A DNA stretch of 64,000 nt from Candidatus Rhodoferax randersensis (GTDB lineage: Bacteria > Pseudomonadota > Gammaproteobacteria > Burkholderiales > Burkholderiaceae_C). Positions within the stretch are counted from its first letter, which is position 1. Every line of letters begins with the position of its first letter. The stretch is from the NCBI GenBank assembly GCA_016718155.1, contig JADKEH010000014.1:1-64000 (forward strand). Reading direction: 5' to 3'. Position numbers and translations under genes: made by a program. The notes beneath the pieces are model-generated. The model was given only the letters and a program-made list of their open reading frames with translations, had not been told where the DNA came from and did not search any database. Shown one piece after another: positions 42,686-50,705 of this stretch.

Positions 42686-45031
42686 ATGCACTTCGTGTCG
42701 CCTCGCCCTCCCTGTCGCCTCAAGACACTGCCCTTGCTCGTTGGCCTGGCCTGTTTATCCAGCGCCTTGGCGCAGGCACAATCTGCATCGGTTTTGCCGG
42801 AGGCAAGCAACCCGTCCGGTGCCGTGGTGGTCGCCATGTTGCCCGGTGTGGTGATCAGTGGCTCGCGCAACGAACGCTATATTGACGATCTGGCGCTTTC
42901 GATGGACGTCTTTGGCGCACGCGAAATGGAAGAAGCACAGATGGGCGACATCCGCGATGTCGCCAAAGGCCTGCCCAATGTCTCAGTCAAGCATGCGCCG
43001 GCACGCTTCAGCGTTACCGGGCGCGGCAACCCGGTCGGCGCCGACGGCAATGCGGGTTTCAGCATCCGGGGCCAGGGTGGCAACCGGGTCACCATGCTGG
43101 TTGACGGCATTCGTTTGCCACGCAGCTACATCAATGGCAGCAACGCGTTTGGCCGGGACGCGGTGTCCCTGGGGCTGCTCAAGCGCATCGAATTCGTGCG
43201 CGGCCCCACGTCCGTGCTATACGGCTCCGATGGTCTGGCCGGTCTGGTGAACTTCATCACCAGCGAACCAGCCGACTTCCTGACCAGCACCTCCAAGACC
43301 ACCAAGACACTGGGCGGCAAGGCCTGGCTGGGCTACAGCGGCGACGACCAGGGCACCACCCTGGGTGGCACCCTTGCCGGTCGCGCCAGCGATACCGTGG
43401 AGTGGCTGCTGACCGCCACCAGCTCACGCTCGGGCGCCACGGACAACATGGGCACCAACGACAGCGCCAACGTGGACCGCACCACGCCCAACCCACAAAC
43501 CAACCGCGACCAGTCCGTGCTGGGCAAACTGGTGCTGCGTCCGAATCAGGACCAACGCCACTACCTGACCATCGAACACGTCAACAAGGACGGCAGCTTT
43601 GAGCTCCTGTCGAGTCGCGCCAAGCCCCCCTACACCGGCTCGGCAGCCCAGGTTGCAGCTGCCATCGTCGATGAAACTTCGGTCAAGTCCATGGCGCGTA
43701 ACCGGTTCACCTGGGATGCGCGCTACCAATTGGGCGCGACCCTGGCCGACAGCCTGCAGACCGTTCTGAGCTGGCAAGAGACCAGCGCTCAGGACGACGG
43801 CCAGACCGTGCGCAAGGACGGCGGCGTGCGCATTCGCAAGACCTCCTACCAGGAGCGCGCGGTGCAGCTTACCCTGCAGGCGGAAAAGACTCTGCGCCTG
43901 TCACCGCAATGGAGCCAGACGCTAACCTACGGCATCGACCACACCAGCACCGACCTGTCCAACCTGGCCGATGGCAGCGACCCCGCGCCGCTGCCGGCCT
44001 TCCTGCCCCGCAAGTACTTCCCCGATACGCGCGACAGCAGCGATGCAATCTATGTGCAAAGCGAGCTGGCAACCGGAGACTGGCGGATCACACCTGGTAT
44101 CCGCTATGACCGCTTCGCGCTCAAGGTGTTGAGCCAGACCGGCTACTCACCCAACCTGTCCGCAACGCCTGGACGCTCGCTGTCCGGCTCGGCCGTTTCC
44201 CCCAAGCTGGGCGTGCTGTTTCGTGCCACGCCCCAATGGTCGGTCTATGGCAACTACGCCAGCGGTTTTCGCGCACCGGAAGGTCAGCAAGTGAACAGCA
44301 CGCTGGAAGTCTCCACGGCCAGGCTGCTGCCCAATCCCGAATTGAAGCCGGAAAAGAGCCGACACATCGAAATCGGCGTGCGCGCTCGCATGGACCAGCT
44401 GACTTTCGACGCTGCCGCCTTCACCGGCCGCTACACCAACTTGATCGTCGAGAAGAAAGACCTCGGCACCGCCAACGGCCTGGCCGCATCGGTTACCAAC
44501 CCGACCCTGTTTCAGACCGTCAACGTCGACAAGGCCAGCATCAGCGGCTTCGAGTTCAAGGGGCAAGTTGCCTGGGGCCAGTTTGCAGGCGCCAAGCTCA
44601 GTACACCGTTTGGCTATGGGCAGACCCGGGGCCGCAATGACGTCACCGGACAGGCCCTTACCTACATCGAGCCCGCCAAGCTCGGCATCGGACTGAAGAT
44701 GGAGACCGCGTCGCTCGATTTGCGGCTTGATGTCACGCACCAGACGCGCAAGGACGCCTCGGACATCGAAAGCCGCTTCATCCCCAAGTCCACCACGCAG
44801 TTGCAGTTCTTGATCCCGGCCGCCACGACGCTGGACCTGCGTGGCCAATGGCGCTTCAACAAGACCATGCGCCTGAACATCGCCGCCCTCAACCTGACCG
44901 ACAAGAAGTACTGGAACTGGTCGGACGTGCAAGGACTGGCCTCCAACCCGACCCCGCCCCTGCTGCCCGTGGTCGACGCCTACACCCAGGCCGGGCGCCA
45001 CTTCAGCGCGTCGCTGGTGGCGGAGTTCTAA
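42686..45031 (+). CDS. TonB-dependent receptor, haem/haemoglobin type
   Basis: 781 residues. Signal peptide (about 1-32), plug domain with GNAGFSIRGQGGNRVTMLVD and FVRGPTSVLYGSDGLAGLVN, then a long beta-barrel that ends in a C-terminal Phe (LVAEF), as in outer-membrane barrels. The IRGQGGNRV / LVDGIRLPR pattern is that of haemoglobin/transferrin/lactoferrin receptors, so iron or haem uptake is likely. A supply of haem would suit the cytochrome-rich genes that follow, but that link is an inference. Confidence 0.88.
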   Translation: MHFVSPRPPCRLKTLPLLVGLACLSSALAQAQSASVLPEASNPSGAVVVAMLPGVVISGSRNERYIDDLALSMDVFGAREMEEAQMGDIRDVAKGLPNVSVKHAPARFSVTGRGNPVGADGNAGFSIRGQGGNRVTMLVDGIRLPRSYINGSNAFGRDAVSLGLLKRIEFVRGPTSVLYGSDGLAGLVNFITSEPADFLTSTSKTTKTLGGKAWLGYSGDDQGTTLGGTLAGRASDTVEWLLTATSSRSGATDNMGTNDSANVDRTTPNPQTNRDQSVLGKLVLRPNQDQRHYLTIEHVNKDGSFELLSSRAKPPYTGSAAQVAAAIVDETSVKSMARNRFTWDARYQLGATLADSLQTVLSWQETSAQDDGQTVRKDGGVRIRKTSYQERAVQLTLQAEKTLRLSPQWSQTLTYGIDHTSTDLSNLADGSDPAPLPAFLPRKYFPDTRDSSDAIYVQSELATGDWRITPGIRYDRFALKVLSQTGYSPNLSATPGRSLSGSAVSPKLGVLFRATPQWSVYGNYASGFRAPEGQQVNSTLEVSTARLLPNPELKPEKSRHIEIGVRARMDQLTFDAAAFTGRYTNLIVEKKDLGTANGLAASVTNPTLFQTVNVDKASISGFEFKGQVAWGQFAGAKLSTPFGYGQTRGRNDVTGQALTYIEPAKLGIGLKMETASLDLRLDVTHQTRKDASDIESRFIPKSTTQLQFLIPAATTLDLRGQWRFNKTMRLNIAALNLTDKKYWNWSDVQGLASNPTPPLLPVVDAYTQAGRHFSASLVAEF

Positions 45032-45076
45032 CGGCGCCCGCCGCCGATCCTGCCTGCGCTCCCTGCGCAGCCAGGC

Positions 45077-47005
45077 TCAGGCTGGCTGGCGCGGTGTGGT
45101 CTGCGGCGTAAAGGCGTCCGAGAAACAAAAGTCTTCGGACAGGCCCTGCGCGATGAAGGCGGGTTTGGCAACCTCCACCATCTTGACCGAGCCGCAGGCA
45201 TACACCGCACAGCCCGCCAGGTTGGGGAAGTCCTCCAGGATGGCCTGATGCACGAAGCCGGTGCGTCCATCCCAGGCGTCCTCGTCGGTGGCTTCCGACA
45301 AGACCGGCACGAAGTGGAAGTTCGAATGGGCCGACACCCACTGCTGCACCAGTTCCAGCAGGTACAGGTCTCGGCGTTTGCGCACGCCCCAGTAGAAGTG
45401 CAGCGGGCGCGTGATGCCCAGGTGGAACGCCTCTTCGAGCAGACTCTTAACCGGCGCAAAGCCGGTCGCGCCCGCCACGAAGATCAGCGGCTTCTCGCTG
45501 GGCTCACGCAGCACAAACTCTCCCAGCGGTCCTTCCAGTTTCAACTTGTCACCGACCTTCATGGTAGTGAACACCTTGGTTGTGAAAAGTCCACCCGGCA
45601 TCAGGCGAATTTGCAGTGCAATGCGCTGCGCGGTCGCGGACCGTTCGGTGAAGGAGTAACTGCGCCGCGCGCCATCAGGCAACAGGATGTTGACGTATTG
45701 ACCAGCCTCGTAGTCCATGACCGCGTCGGATTCCAGGTCCAGTTGCAGCAGCATCACGTCGTGTGCCAAAGGCTCCAGCCGCGTCACCAAGGCGTCAAAC
45801 ACCGGCAGCGGTGCATCACGCAACGCGGCACCGGCAGAGACCTCCAGTTCCACATCGGACAAGGCGCAAGCGCAACACATCAGCACTTCGCCCCGGGCGC
45901 GAGCCTCGTCCGACAGCGCTGACTTCTGGTATGGGCCGGGGTCCACCTCCCCCGCCAACACGGTTGCGCGACAAACGCCGCAGCCACCGGAGCGGCACTC
46001 AAACGGCAAGGCCAACTTGGCGCGCAGGCCAGCATCCAGCAATGTCTCGTGCGGTCGTACGGGCACCGTAGCGTGGCCGGGGTGCACCTTCATGCGCCAC
46101 GGCCGCCCTTTGCTGGCCCGCAAAGGCGGCAACCAGGGCAACACTGCCAGCAGCACGCTGAGACCACCGACGACAAACCACAGCGTCATGCCGTCGCCAC
46201 GGGTGACAAACGGATAGACCATCAAATAAAACCAGTCAAACGACATCGTCGCTGGCATGGTGTTGAAGTCGGCGGCGCCGTCGCTGACCACCGGCTTGAC
46301 CAGGGACAGTACCAGCAACATCCCCATCAGACCAAGCCACAAAGGCCGCGGCGGGCTGGTCCGGGCATTAGGAACACGCTGGGTATGAATCCACAGCGCG
46401 CCCAGCAGCACCAAGGGGATGCCGATGTGCAGGAACGATAACAACGAGAACAACCGGTCGGTGACAGCCTCGGGCAGGGTGAAATTGCGTACCAGGGTGC
46501 CACGAAACACCGGCAACACGTCGAACCACTCGGCCGTTGTCACCACCACATACTGCGCCAGACGATCCCAGGGCAGCATGAAGCCGTTCACCCCGGACGC
46601 GTACACCAACCACAGCACGACCACGCCAGTCACCCAAGAAAAGGCCCGGAAGCCCCGGTAATGGTCAAAGAAGAAATGCCTGGCCAGATGCAGCAGCATC
46701 GACAGCACCATGGCGTCGGAGGCATAGCGGTGCAGACTGCGCATGATGCCGCCGGCGTACCACTGCACATGGGTCAAACGTTCCATGGACGCGTAGGTCT
46801 TGTCGACGCCCGTGTCGTAAAACGCGTAGCAGTAGAAACCGCTGGCAACCACCACCCAGAACATGAAGTAACTGATGGCCCCCAGGTAGTACAGGGGATT
46901 GAGCAGATCACCAAAAACCCGGTTGAAGACCTGGTCGAGCGCCAAAAAGGCGCGCCGTCCGGTGGCGTGGATCAGTTTGAGCATCACCCGACTATACCAA
47001 CGCAT
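45077..47005 (-). CDS. Cytochrome b fused to a 2Fe-2S/flavin NAD(P)H reductase
   Basis: 642 residues from ATG 47005 (MRWYSRVMLKLIH); an earlier ATG at 47161 gives a poor leader. Residues about 1-230 are a cytochrome b6/b N-terminal-type domain of four or more membrane helices with haem-ligand patterns SLHRYASDAMVLSMLLHLARH and LFSLLSFLHIG; further helices follow to about 310. Then a [2Fe-2S] ferredoxin (CRSGGCGVC, MCCACAL), FAD domain (RRSYSFTERS) and NAD-binding domain (VAGATGFAPVKSLL). It should link NAD(P)H and the quinone pool or haem electron carriers. Divergent from the NO reductase unit. Confidence 0.87.
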   Translation of the reverse strand: MRWYSRVMLKLIHATGRRAFLALDQVFNRVFGDLLNPLYYLGAISYFMFWVVVASGFYCYAFYDTGVDKTYASMERLTHVQWYAGGIMRSLHRYASDAMVLSMLLHLARHFFFDHYRGFRAFSWVTGVVVLWLVYASGVNGFMLPWDRLAQYVVVTTAEWFDVLPVFRGTLVRNFTLPEAVTDRLFSLLSFLHIGIPLVLLGALWIHTQRVPNARTSPPRPLWLGLMGMLLVLSLVKPVVSDGAADFNTMPATMSFDWFYLMVYPFVTRGDGMTLWFVVGGLSVLLAVLPWLPPLRASKGRPWRMKVHPGHATVPVRPHETLLDAGLRAKLALPFECRSGGCGVCRATVLAGEVDPGPYQKSALSDEARARGEVLMCCACALSDVELEVSAGAALRDAPLPVFDALVTRLEPLAHDVMLLQLDLESDAVMDYEAGQYVNILLPDGARRSYSFTERSATAQRIALQIRLMPGGLFTTKVFTTMKVGDKLKLEGPLGEFVLREPSEKPLIFVAGATGFAPVKSLLEEAFHLGITRPLHFYWGVRKRRDLYLLELVQQWVSAHSNFHFVPVLSEATDEDAWDGRTGFVHQAILEDFPNLAGCAVYACGSVKMVEVAKPAFIAQGLSEDFCFSDAFTPQTTPRQPA

Positions 47006-47110
47006 CGGTAAAAACCCTGCCGACACCACAAGGTTGAAGTGGCTATTTGATGCATTTTTGCTGCATTTATTAGTCGAATCGGATTGCACCCCGGTCGGCT
47101 CCCCCATTTG

Positions 47111-47124
47111 TTGAGCCAGATCAA
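47111..47124. promoter_or_regulatory. Fnr/Dnr-type box before the sNOR unit
   Basis: TTGAGCCAGATCAA: one mismatch to TTGAT-N4-ATCAA. If it works at -41.5, transcription of the plus-strand unit would begin near 47159, giving a 57-base leader before the GTG at 47216. It could also serve the divergent cytochrome b fusion. Confidence 0.7.
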
Positions 47125-47215
47125 TAAAGTGCGAGGTCAAGGGGGCGTAATATCCGACCACCGCGCGGTCTGTGCGGACGCCTTTCCCTTCCCATGACCT
47201 TTACCGGAGCACCCT

Positions 47216-47389
47216 GTGGAAAACAAAACAAACGCCAACGAAGCCGAAGAAAAAATGCCCGCCATGCAAGCCTTGCTTGAGAACCCTTTCCTGTTGCTGT
47301 TCATCGGCGTGGCCGTGCCAACCGTGATCTATACCGTGTGGGGCATCATGGAAATCGTCGGGATTCCGCTTAGCCCGCTGGCTCGCTAG
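47216..47389 (+). CDS. Small single-helix membrane subunit at the head of the sNOR unit
   Basis: 57 residues from a GTG with CGGAG six bases before it. A charged start (ENKTNANEAEEKMPAM), one membrane helix (about 25-48, PFLLLFIGVAVPTVIYTVWGI) and a short tail. It lies 38 bases before subunit II and is the first gene after the Fnr-type box, so it is probably a small accessory subunit of the haem-copper enzyme, like the tiny subunits of other oxidases. Missed by length-based gene calls. Confidence 0.7.
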   Translation: MENKTNANEAEEKMPAMQALLENPFLLLFIGVAVPTVIYTVWGIMEIVGIPLSPLAR

Positions 47390-47427
47390 TCGATGCAACG
47401 ATCGAACCATAGAAAGTAGCAACAACC

Positions 47428-47967
47428 ATGAGCGCTATTCAACCCCCCGCACAGCGAATCTGGTGGAACCAGCCCATTCACAAGGACGAAATCCTGTGGG
47501 TGGTGATCGCCTTCACGTGGTGCCTGATCATGTTTTTCATGATGCCCTACTGGCACATCTACGGCAAACAGAATCTCTCCAACGAGACCTACAAGGTCAA
47601 GCCCGAATGGTTCCAACGTGCCGCTGAAGAGATGGTCGCGAAATACACCGTGCGTACCGAGACCGCGGAAAAGATCCCGGTCGTGGCCCCGCCCGCCGGC
47701 TCCGATGTCTACCTGATCGCCCGTCTGTGGTCGTTCTGGCCGATCCTGGAACTTGAAAAAGGCAAGACCTATCGCCTGAACCTGACGTCCATGGACTACC
47801 AACACGGTTTCTCCCTGCAACCTGAGAACATCAATATCCAGATCATTCCCGGCTATCAGCATGTCGTGACGGTCACCCCCACCAAGTCCGGCAAGTATTC
47901 GATCATGTGCAACGAGTACTGCGGTATTGGTCACCACAAGATGATCTCCAACATCTACGTGAAATAG
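47428..47967 (+). CDS. CuA subunit II of an sNOR-type nitric oxide reductase
   Basis: 179 residues: one N-terminal membrane helix (about 22-44), then a cupredoxin domain outside. The complete CuA set is seen: His126 in DYQHGFSL, and CNEYCGIGHHKM with Cys161, Cys165, His169 and Met172. It would accept electrons from a soluble cytochrome c or cupredoxin. Shorter than cytochrome oxidase subunit II (one helix, not two). The unusual subunit I downstream points to a nitric oxide reductase, not an oxygen reductase. Confidence 0.85.
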   Translation: MSAIQPPAQRIWWNQPIHKDEILWVVIAFTWCLIMFFMMPYWHIYGKQNLSNETYKVKPEWFQRAAEEMVAKYTVRTETAEKIPVVAPPAGSDVYLIARLWSFWPILELEKGKTYRLNLTSMDYQHGFSLQPENINIQIIPGYQHVVTVTPTKSGKYSIMCNEYCGIGHHKMISNIYVK

Positions 47968-47979
47968 GAGCCAGAAAAA

Positions 47980-49689
47980 ATGACTACAACAAGTCCCGAA
48001 TACCGAGTCTGCCCGCGCTCCGGCCTGCAGTTTCACAAGTCCGCCGAGAATCTGATCAAGATCAACGCGGTCGTCGCCGTCGTCTTCCTGCTGATCGGTG
48101 GCCTGGGCGCCTTGCTGGTGCTGCTGACACGCTGGCAAGCCGTCCACCTGCTTGACGCTTCCAACTTTTACATGATCCTGACCGCCCACGGCATTGACAT
48201 GTTGATCTTCTGGATCATCTTTTTCGAGATCGCGGTGCTGTACTTCTGTTCGTCCACGCTGCTCCGATGCCGATTGGCGGCGCCAGGTTGGGCATGGGTC
48301 GCGTTTGCACTGATGCTGATTGGCGCGGTGATGAACAACGTGTCGGTCTTCAGCGGCGAGTCCAGTGTGATGATGACCTCCTACGTGCCGATGATGGCCA
48401 ACCACTGGTTCTACCTTGGCTTGATCCTGTTCGCCGTGGGCGCGCTGATTGGCTGCTTCGTCTTCTTTGGCACACTGGTGGTGGCCAAGGCTGAAAAGAC
48501 CTACGAGGGTTCGATTCCGCTGGTGGTTTTCGGCGCGATGACCGCCGCGATCATCGCCGTGTTCACCATCGCCTCAGGCGCCATCATCCTGATCCCGACC
48601 TGGTTGCTGTCGATTGGCTACATCAGCCACGTCGACCCCTTGATGTACCGCACCATCTGGTGGGCTTTCGGGCACAGCTCGCAGCAGATCAACGTCGCCG
48701 CGCACATCTCGATCTGGTACGCCATTGCCGCGATTGTGTTTGGCGCCAAGCCCATGAGCGAGCGCGTGTCGCGCACCGCTTTCTTGTTGTACATCGCCTT
48801 CCTGCAACTGGCCTCGGCCCACCACCTGCTGTCTGACCCTGGTCTGTCGGTGGAGTGGAAAGTCTTCAACACCAGCTACGCCATGTACCTCGCAGTGCTG
48901 GCCTCCATGGTGCACGGCCTGACCGTTCCCGGTGCGATTGAAACGGCACAACGTGCCAAGGGCTTCAACAAGGGTCTGTTCGAGTGGCTACGCAAGGCGC
49001 CTTGGGGTAACCCGGTGTTCTCGGCCATGTTCATCTCGGTGCTTGGCTTTGGTTTCCTGGGCGGTATCACCGGCGTGATGATGGGTACCGAGCAGCTCAA
49101 CATGCTGATCCACAACACGATCTATGTGCCGGGCCACTTCCACGCCACCGTGGTGCTGGGTACTACCCTGTCCTTCATGGCCATCACCTACTTCCTGATC
49201 CCGACACTGTTCAACCGCGAAATCATCATGCCGGGCCTGGCCAAGCTGCAGCCCTACCTGTTTGGTGGTGGTATGGCGGTGTTCTGTCTGGCCATGATGG
49301 GCGCAGGTACCTTGGGCGTGCCACGTCGTCACTGGGACATCACTTTTGCTGGCGCATCGATGCCCTATGAGTTCCCAGGTACGGTGTACCTGATGATCGC
49401 CATCACGGGTGTCGCGGGTCTGGTTGCCATCGTGGGCGGCGCATCCTACATCCTGATCACGGTCGGCTCGCTGCTGTGGGGCAAGAAGCTCGACGTGGGC
49501 AGCTACTCCGCGAACCGGACGGTATTGAAGATGCCCGTTGAGGCACTGACATCACACGGTGGCCATGGTGGTGGTGGCGGCTTCACCGTGCCTGGCACGT
49601 TCGTGCTGGCACTGATCTTCCTGGCCTCGTTTGTGTTGTACTACTTCGTCAACTGGAAGTACCTCTCGACCGTGTGGGGCTTGAGCTGA
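47980..49689 (+). CDS. Haem-copper subunit I lacking the active-site tyrosine (sNOR-type NO reductase)
   Basis: 569 residues, about 12 membrane helices. Haem and copper ligands are all kept: His70 (LTAHGIDML), His232 (FGHSSQQ), His281-His282 (SAHHLLSD), His386 and His388 (PGHFHATVVLG). The tyrosine cross-linked to the CuB His in A-type oxidases (HPEVY) is Gln236 here, and the cNOR Glu pattern is absent. A CuA subunit II with SenC next to it, and no Tyr, is the pattern of the sNOR type known from ammonia oxidisers (norSY-senC). Likely reduces NO to N2O. Confidence 0.8.
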   Translation: MTTTSPEYRVCPRSGLQFHKSAENLIKINAVVAVVFLLIGGLGALLVLLTRWQAVHLLDASNFYMILTAHGIDMLIFWIIFFEIAVLYFCSSTLLRCRLAAPGWAWVAFALMLIGAVMNNVSVFSGESSVMMTSYVPMMANHWFYLGLILFAVGALIGCFVFFGTLVVAKAEKTYEGSIPLVVFGAMTAAIIAVFTIASGAIILIPTWLLSIGYISHVDPLMYRTIWWAFGHSSQQINVAAHISIWYAIAAIVFGAKPMSERVSRTAFLLYIAFLQLASAHHLLSDPGLSVEWKVFNTSYAMYLAVLASMVHGLTVPGAIETAQRAKGFNKGLFEWLRKAPWGNPVFSAMFISVLGFGFLGGITGVMMGTEQLNMLIHNTIYVPGHFHATVVLGTTLSFMAITYFLIPTLFNREIIMPGLAKLQPYLFGGGMAVFCLAMMGAGTLGVPRRHWDITFAGASMPYEFPGTVYLMIAITGVAGLVAIVGGASYILITVGSLLWGKKLDVGSYSANRTVLKMPVEALTSHGGHGGGGGFTVPGTFVLALIFLASFVLYYFVNWKYLSTVWGLS

Positions 49690-49787
49690 TCCAGATCGAG
49701 CGCTAAAGCTCTAACCACCGCGGCGGGTGGGTTGACTTTGAGACATACTCAGAGTCGGCTCGACCGCCGCGTTGTCATTGGTAAACC

Positions 49788-50624
49788 ATGTTCCTGAAAG
49801 TCTTCTCACGCGTCAGCACCGGCATCGGGCTTGCGATAGCCTTGTTGTTCAACCTGCCGGGGCTCGCGGCAACACCAACCGAGGACGAGTCCGTCGCAGC
49901 GGTGCGAGTCAGTCAAGCCGCAATCGGCCGAACCGTGAGTGACTGGCACTTCACCGACACCCAGGGTCGGGAAGTCCGACTTTCGGAGTTTCGGGGCAAA
50001 CCGTTGATCGTCAGCTTCATGTACACCGGGTGTTTCCAGGTCTGCCCGACGACGACACAGTTTCTCAAGCGTGCCGCGCAGTCAGCGCGGGACTCACTGG
50101 GATCGGACAGTTTTCAGGTGGTGTCGATTGGCTTCAATCAGCCATTTGACTCCCCCGAAGCACTGGCTGAGTTCGCGACCAAGCAGGGAATCAACCATCC
50201 GGGCTGGAGATTTCTGGCGCCCCGGCAGGCCGATGTGACGACCATGCTGGCCGAGTTCGGTCTCTCCGTCAAGGCAACCACCGCTGGTTTTGACCACGTG
50301 TTGCAGGCCACCATCGTCGACGGCAGCGGCGTCATCTACCGGCAGGTCTATGGCGACACCTTCGACCTGCCAATGTTCATCGATCCTCTCAAGCAACTCA
50401 TGTCAGGCCAGACTGAGAAGGCCGTTTCGGTAGAGAACATCTGGCTTAAGGTGAAGCTCTACTGCACCGTCTACGACCCGCGCAGTGGGAAGTACAAGTT
50501 CAACTACTCCCTGTTCGTCGAACTCTTCGCCGGGTTCACTTTTCTGGGGGCCCTGGTTTGGTATCTGGTGCGCGGCATGCGGTCGCGTCGCCCCGCTCCT
50601 GCACCGCCGGGCCATTCGGGCTGA
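49788..50624 (+). CDS. SCO1/SenC-type copper chaperone with C-terminal membrane helix
   Basis: 278 residues. Signal peptide (about 1-27), thioredoxin-fold SCO domain with CxxxC in TGCFQVCP (about 82-89) and the third copper ligand His in AGFDHVLQA. A C-terminal membrane helix (about 243-262) is extra compared with normal SenC, which has only an N-terminal one. Likely delivers copper to CuA of the subunit II encoded upstream. About 100 bases separate it from subunit I. Confidence 0.88.
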   Translation: MFLKVFSRVSTGIGLAIALLFNLPGLAATPTEDESVAAVRVSQAAIGRTVSDWHFTDTQGREVRLSEFRGKPLIVSFMYTGCFQVCPTTTQFLKRAAQSARDSLGSDSFQVVSIGFNQPFDSPEALAEFATKQGINHPGWRFLAPRQADVTTMLAEFGLSVKATTAGFDHVLQATIVDGSGVIYRQVYGDTFDLPMFIDPLKQLMSGQTEKAVSVENIWLKVKLYCTVYDPRSGKYKFNYSLFVELFAGFTFLGALVWYLVRGMRSRRPAPAPPGHSG

Positions 50625-50635
50625 ACTACTTCGTC

Positions 50636-50649
50636 TTGATCGACATCAA
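50636..50649. promoter_or_regulatory. Perfect Fnr/Dnr-type box before the cytochrome b-ferredoxin fusion
   Basis: TTGATCGACATCAA fits TTGAT-N4-ATCAA exactly. Placed at -41.5 it predicts a start of transcription near 50684, downstream of the ATG at 50676, which favours the ATG at 50706 as the translation start of the next gene. Confidence 0.8.
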
Positions 50650-50705
50650 GATTCTCATGGCGTTTAGCGCCTAACATGCGAATTGGGGTGCCCCCCAACT
50701 TCGCA

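Noticed and set aside
47428..49689. Ordinary cytochrome c oxidase subunits II and I
   Set aside because: Subunit I lacks the cross-linked tyrosine, subunit II has one helix, and the context is denitrification; sNOR fits better.
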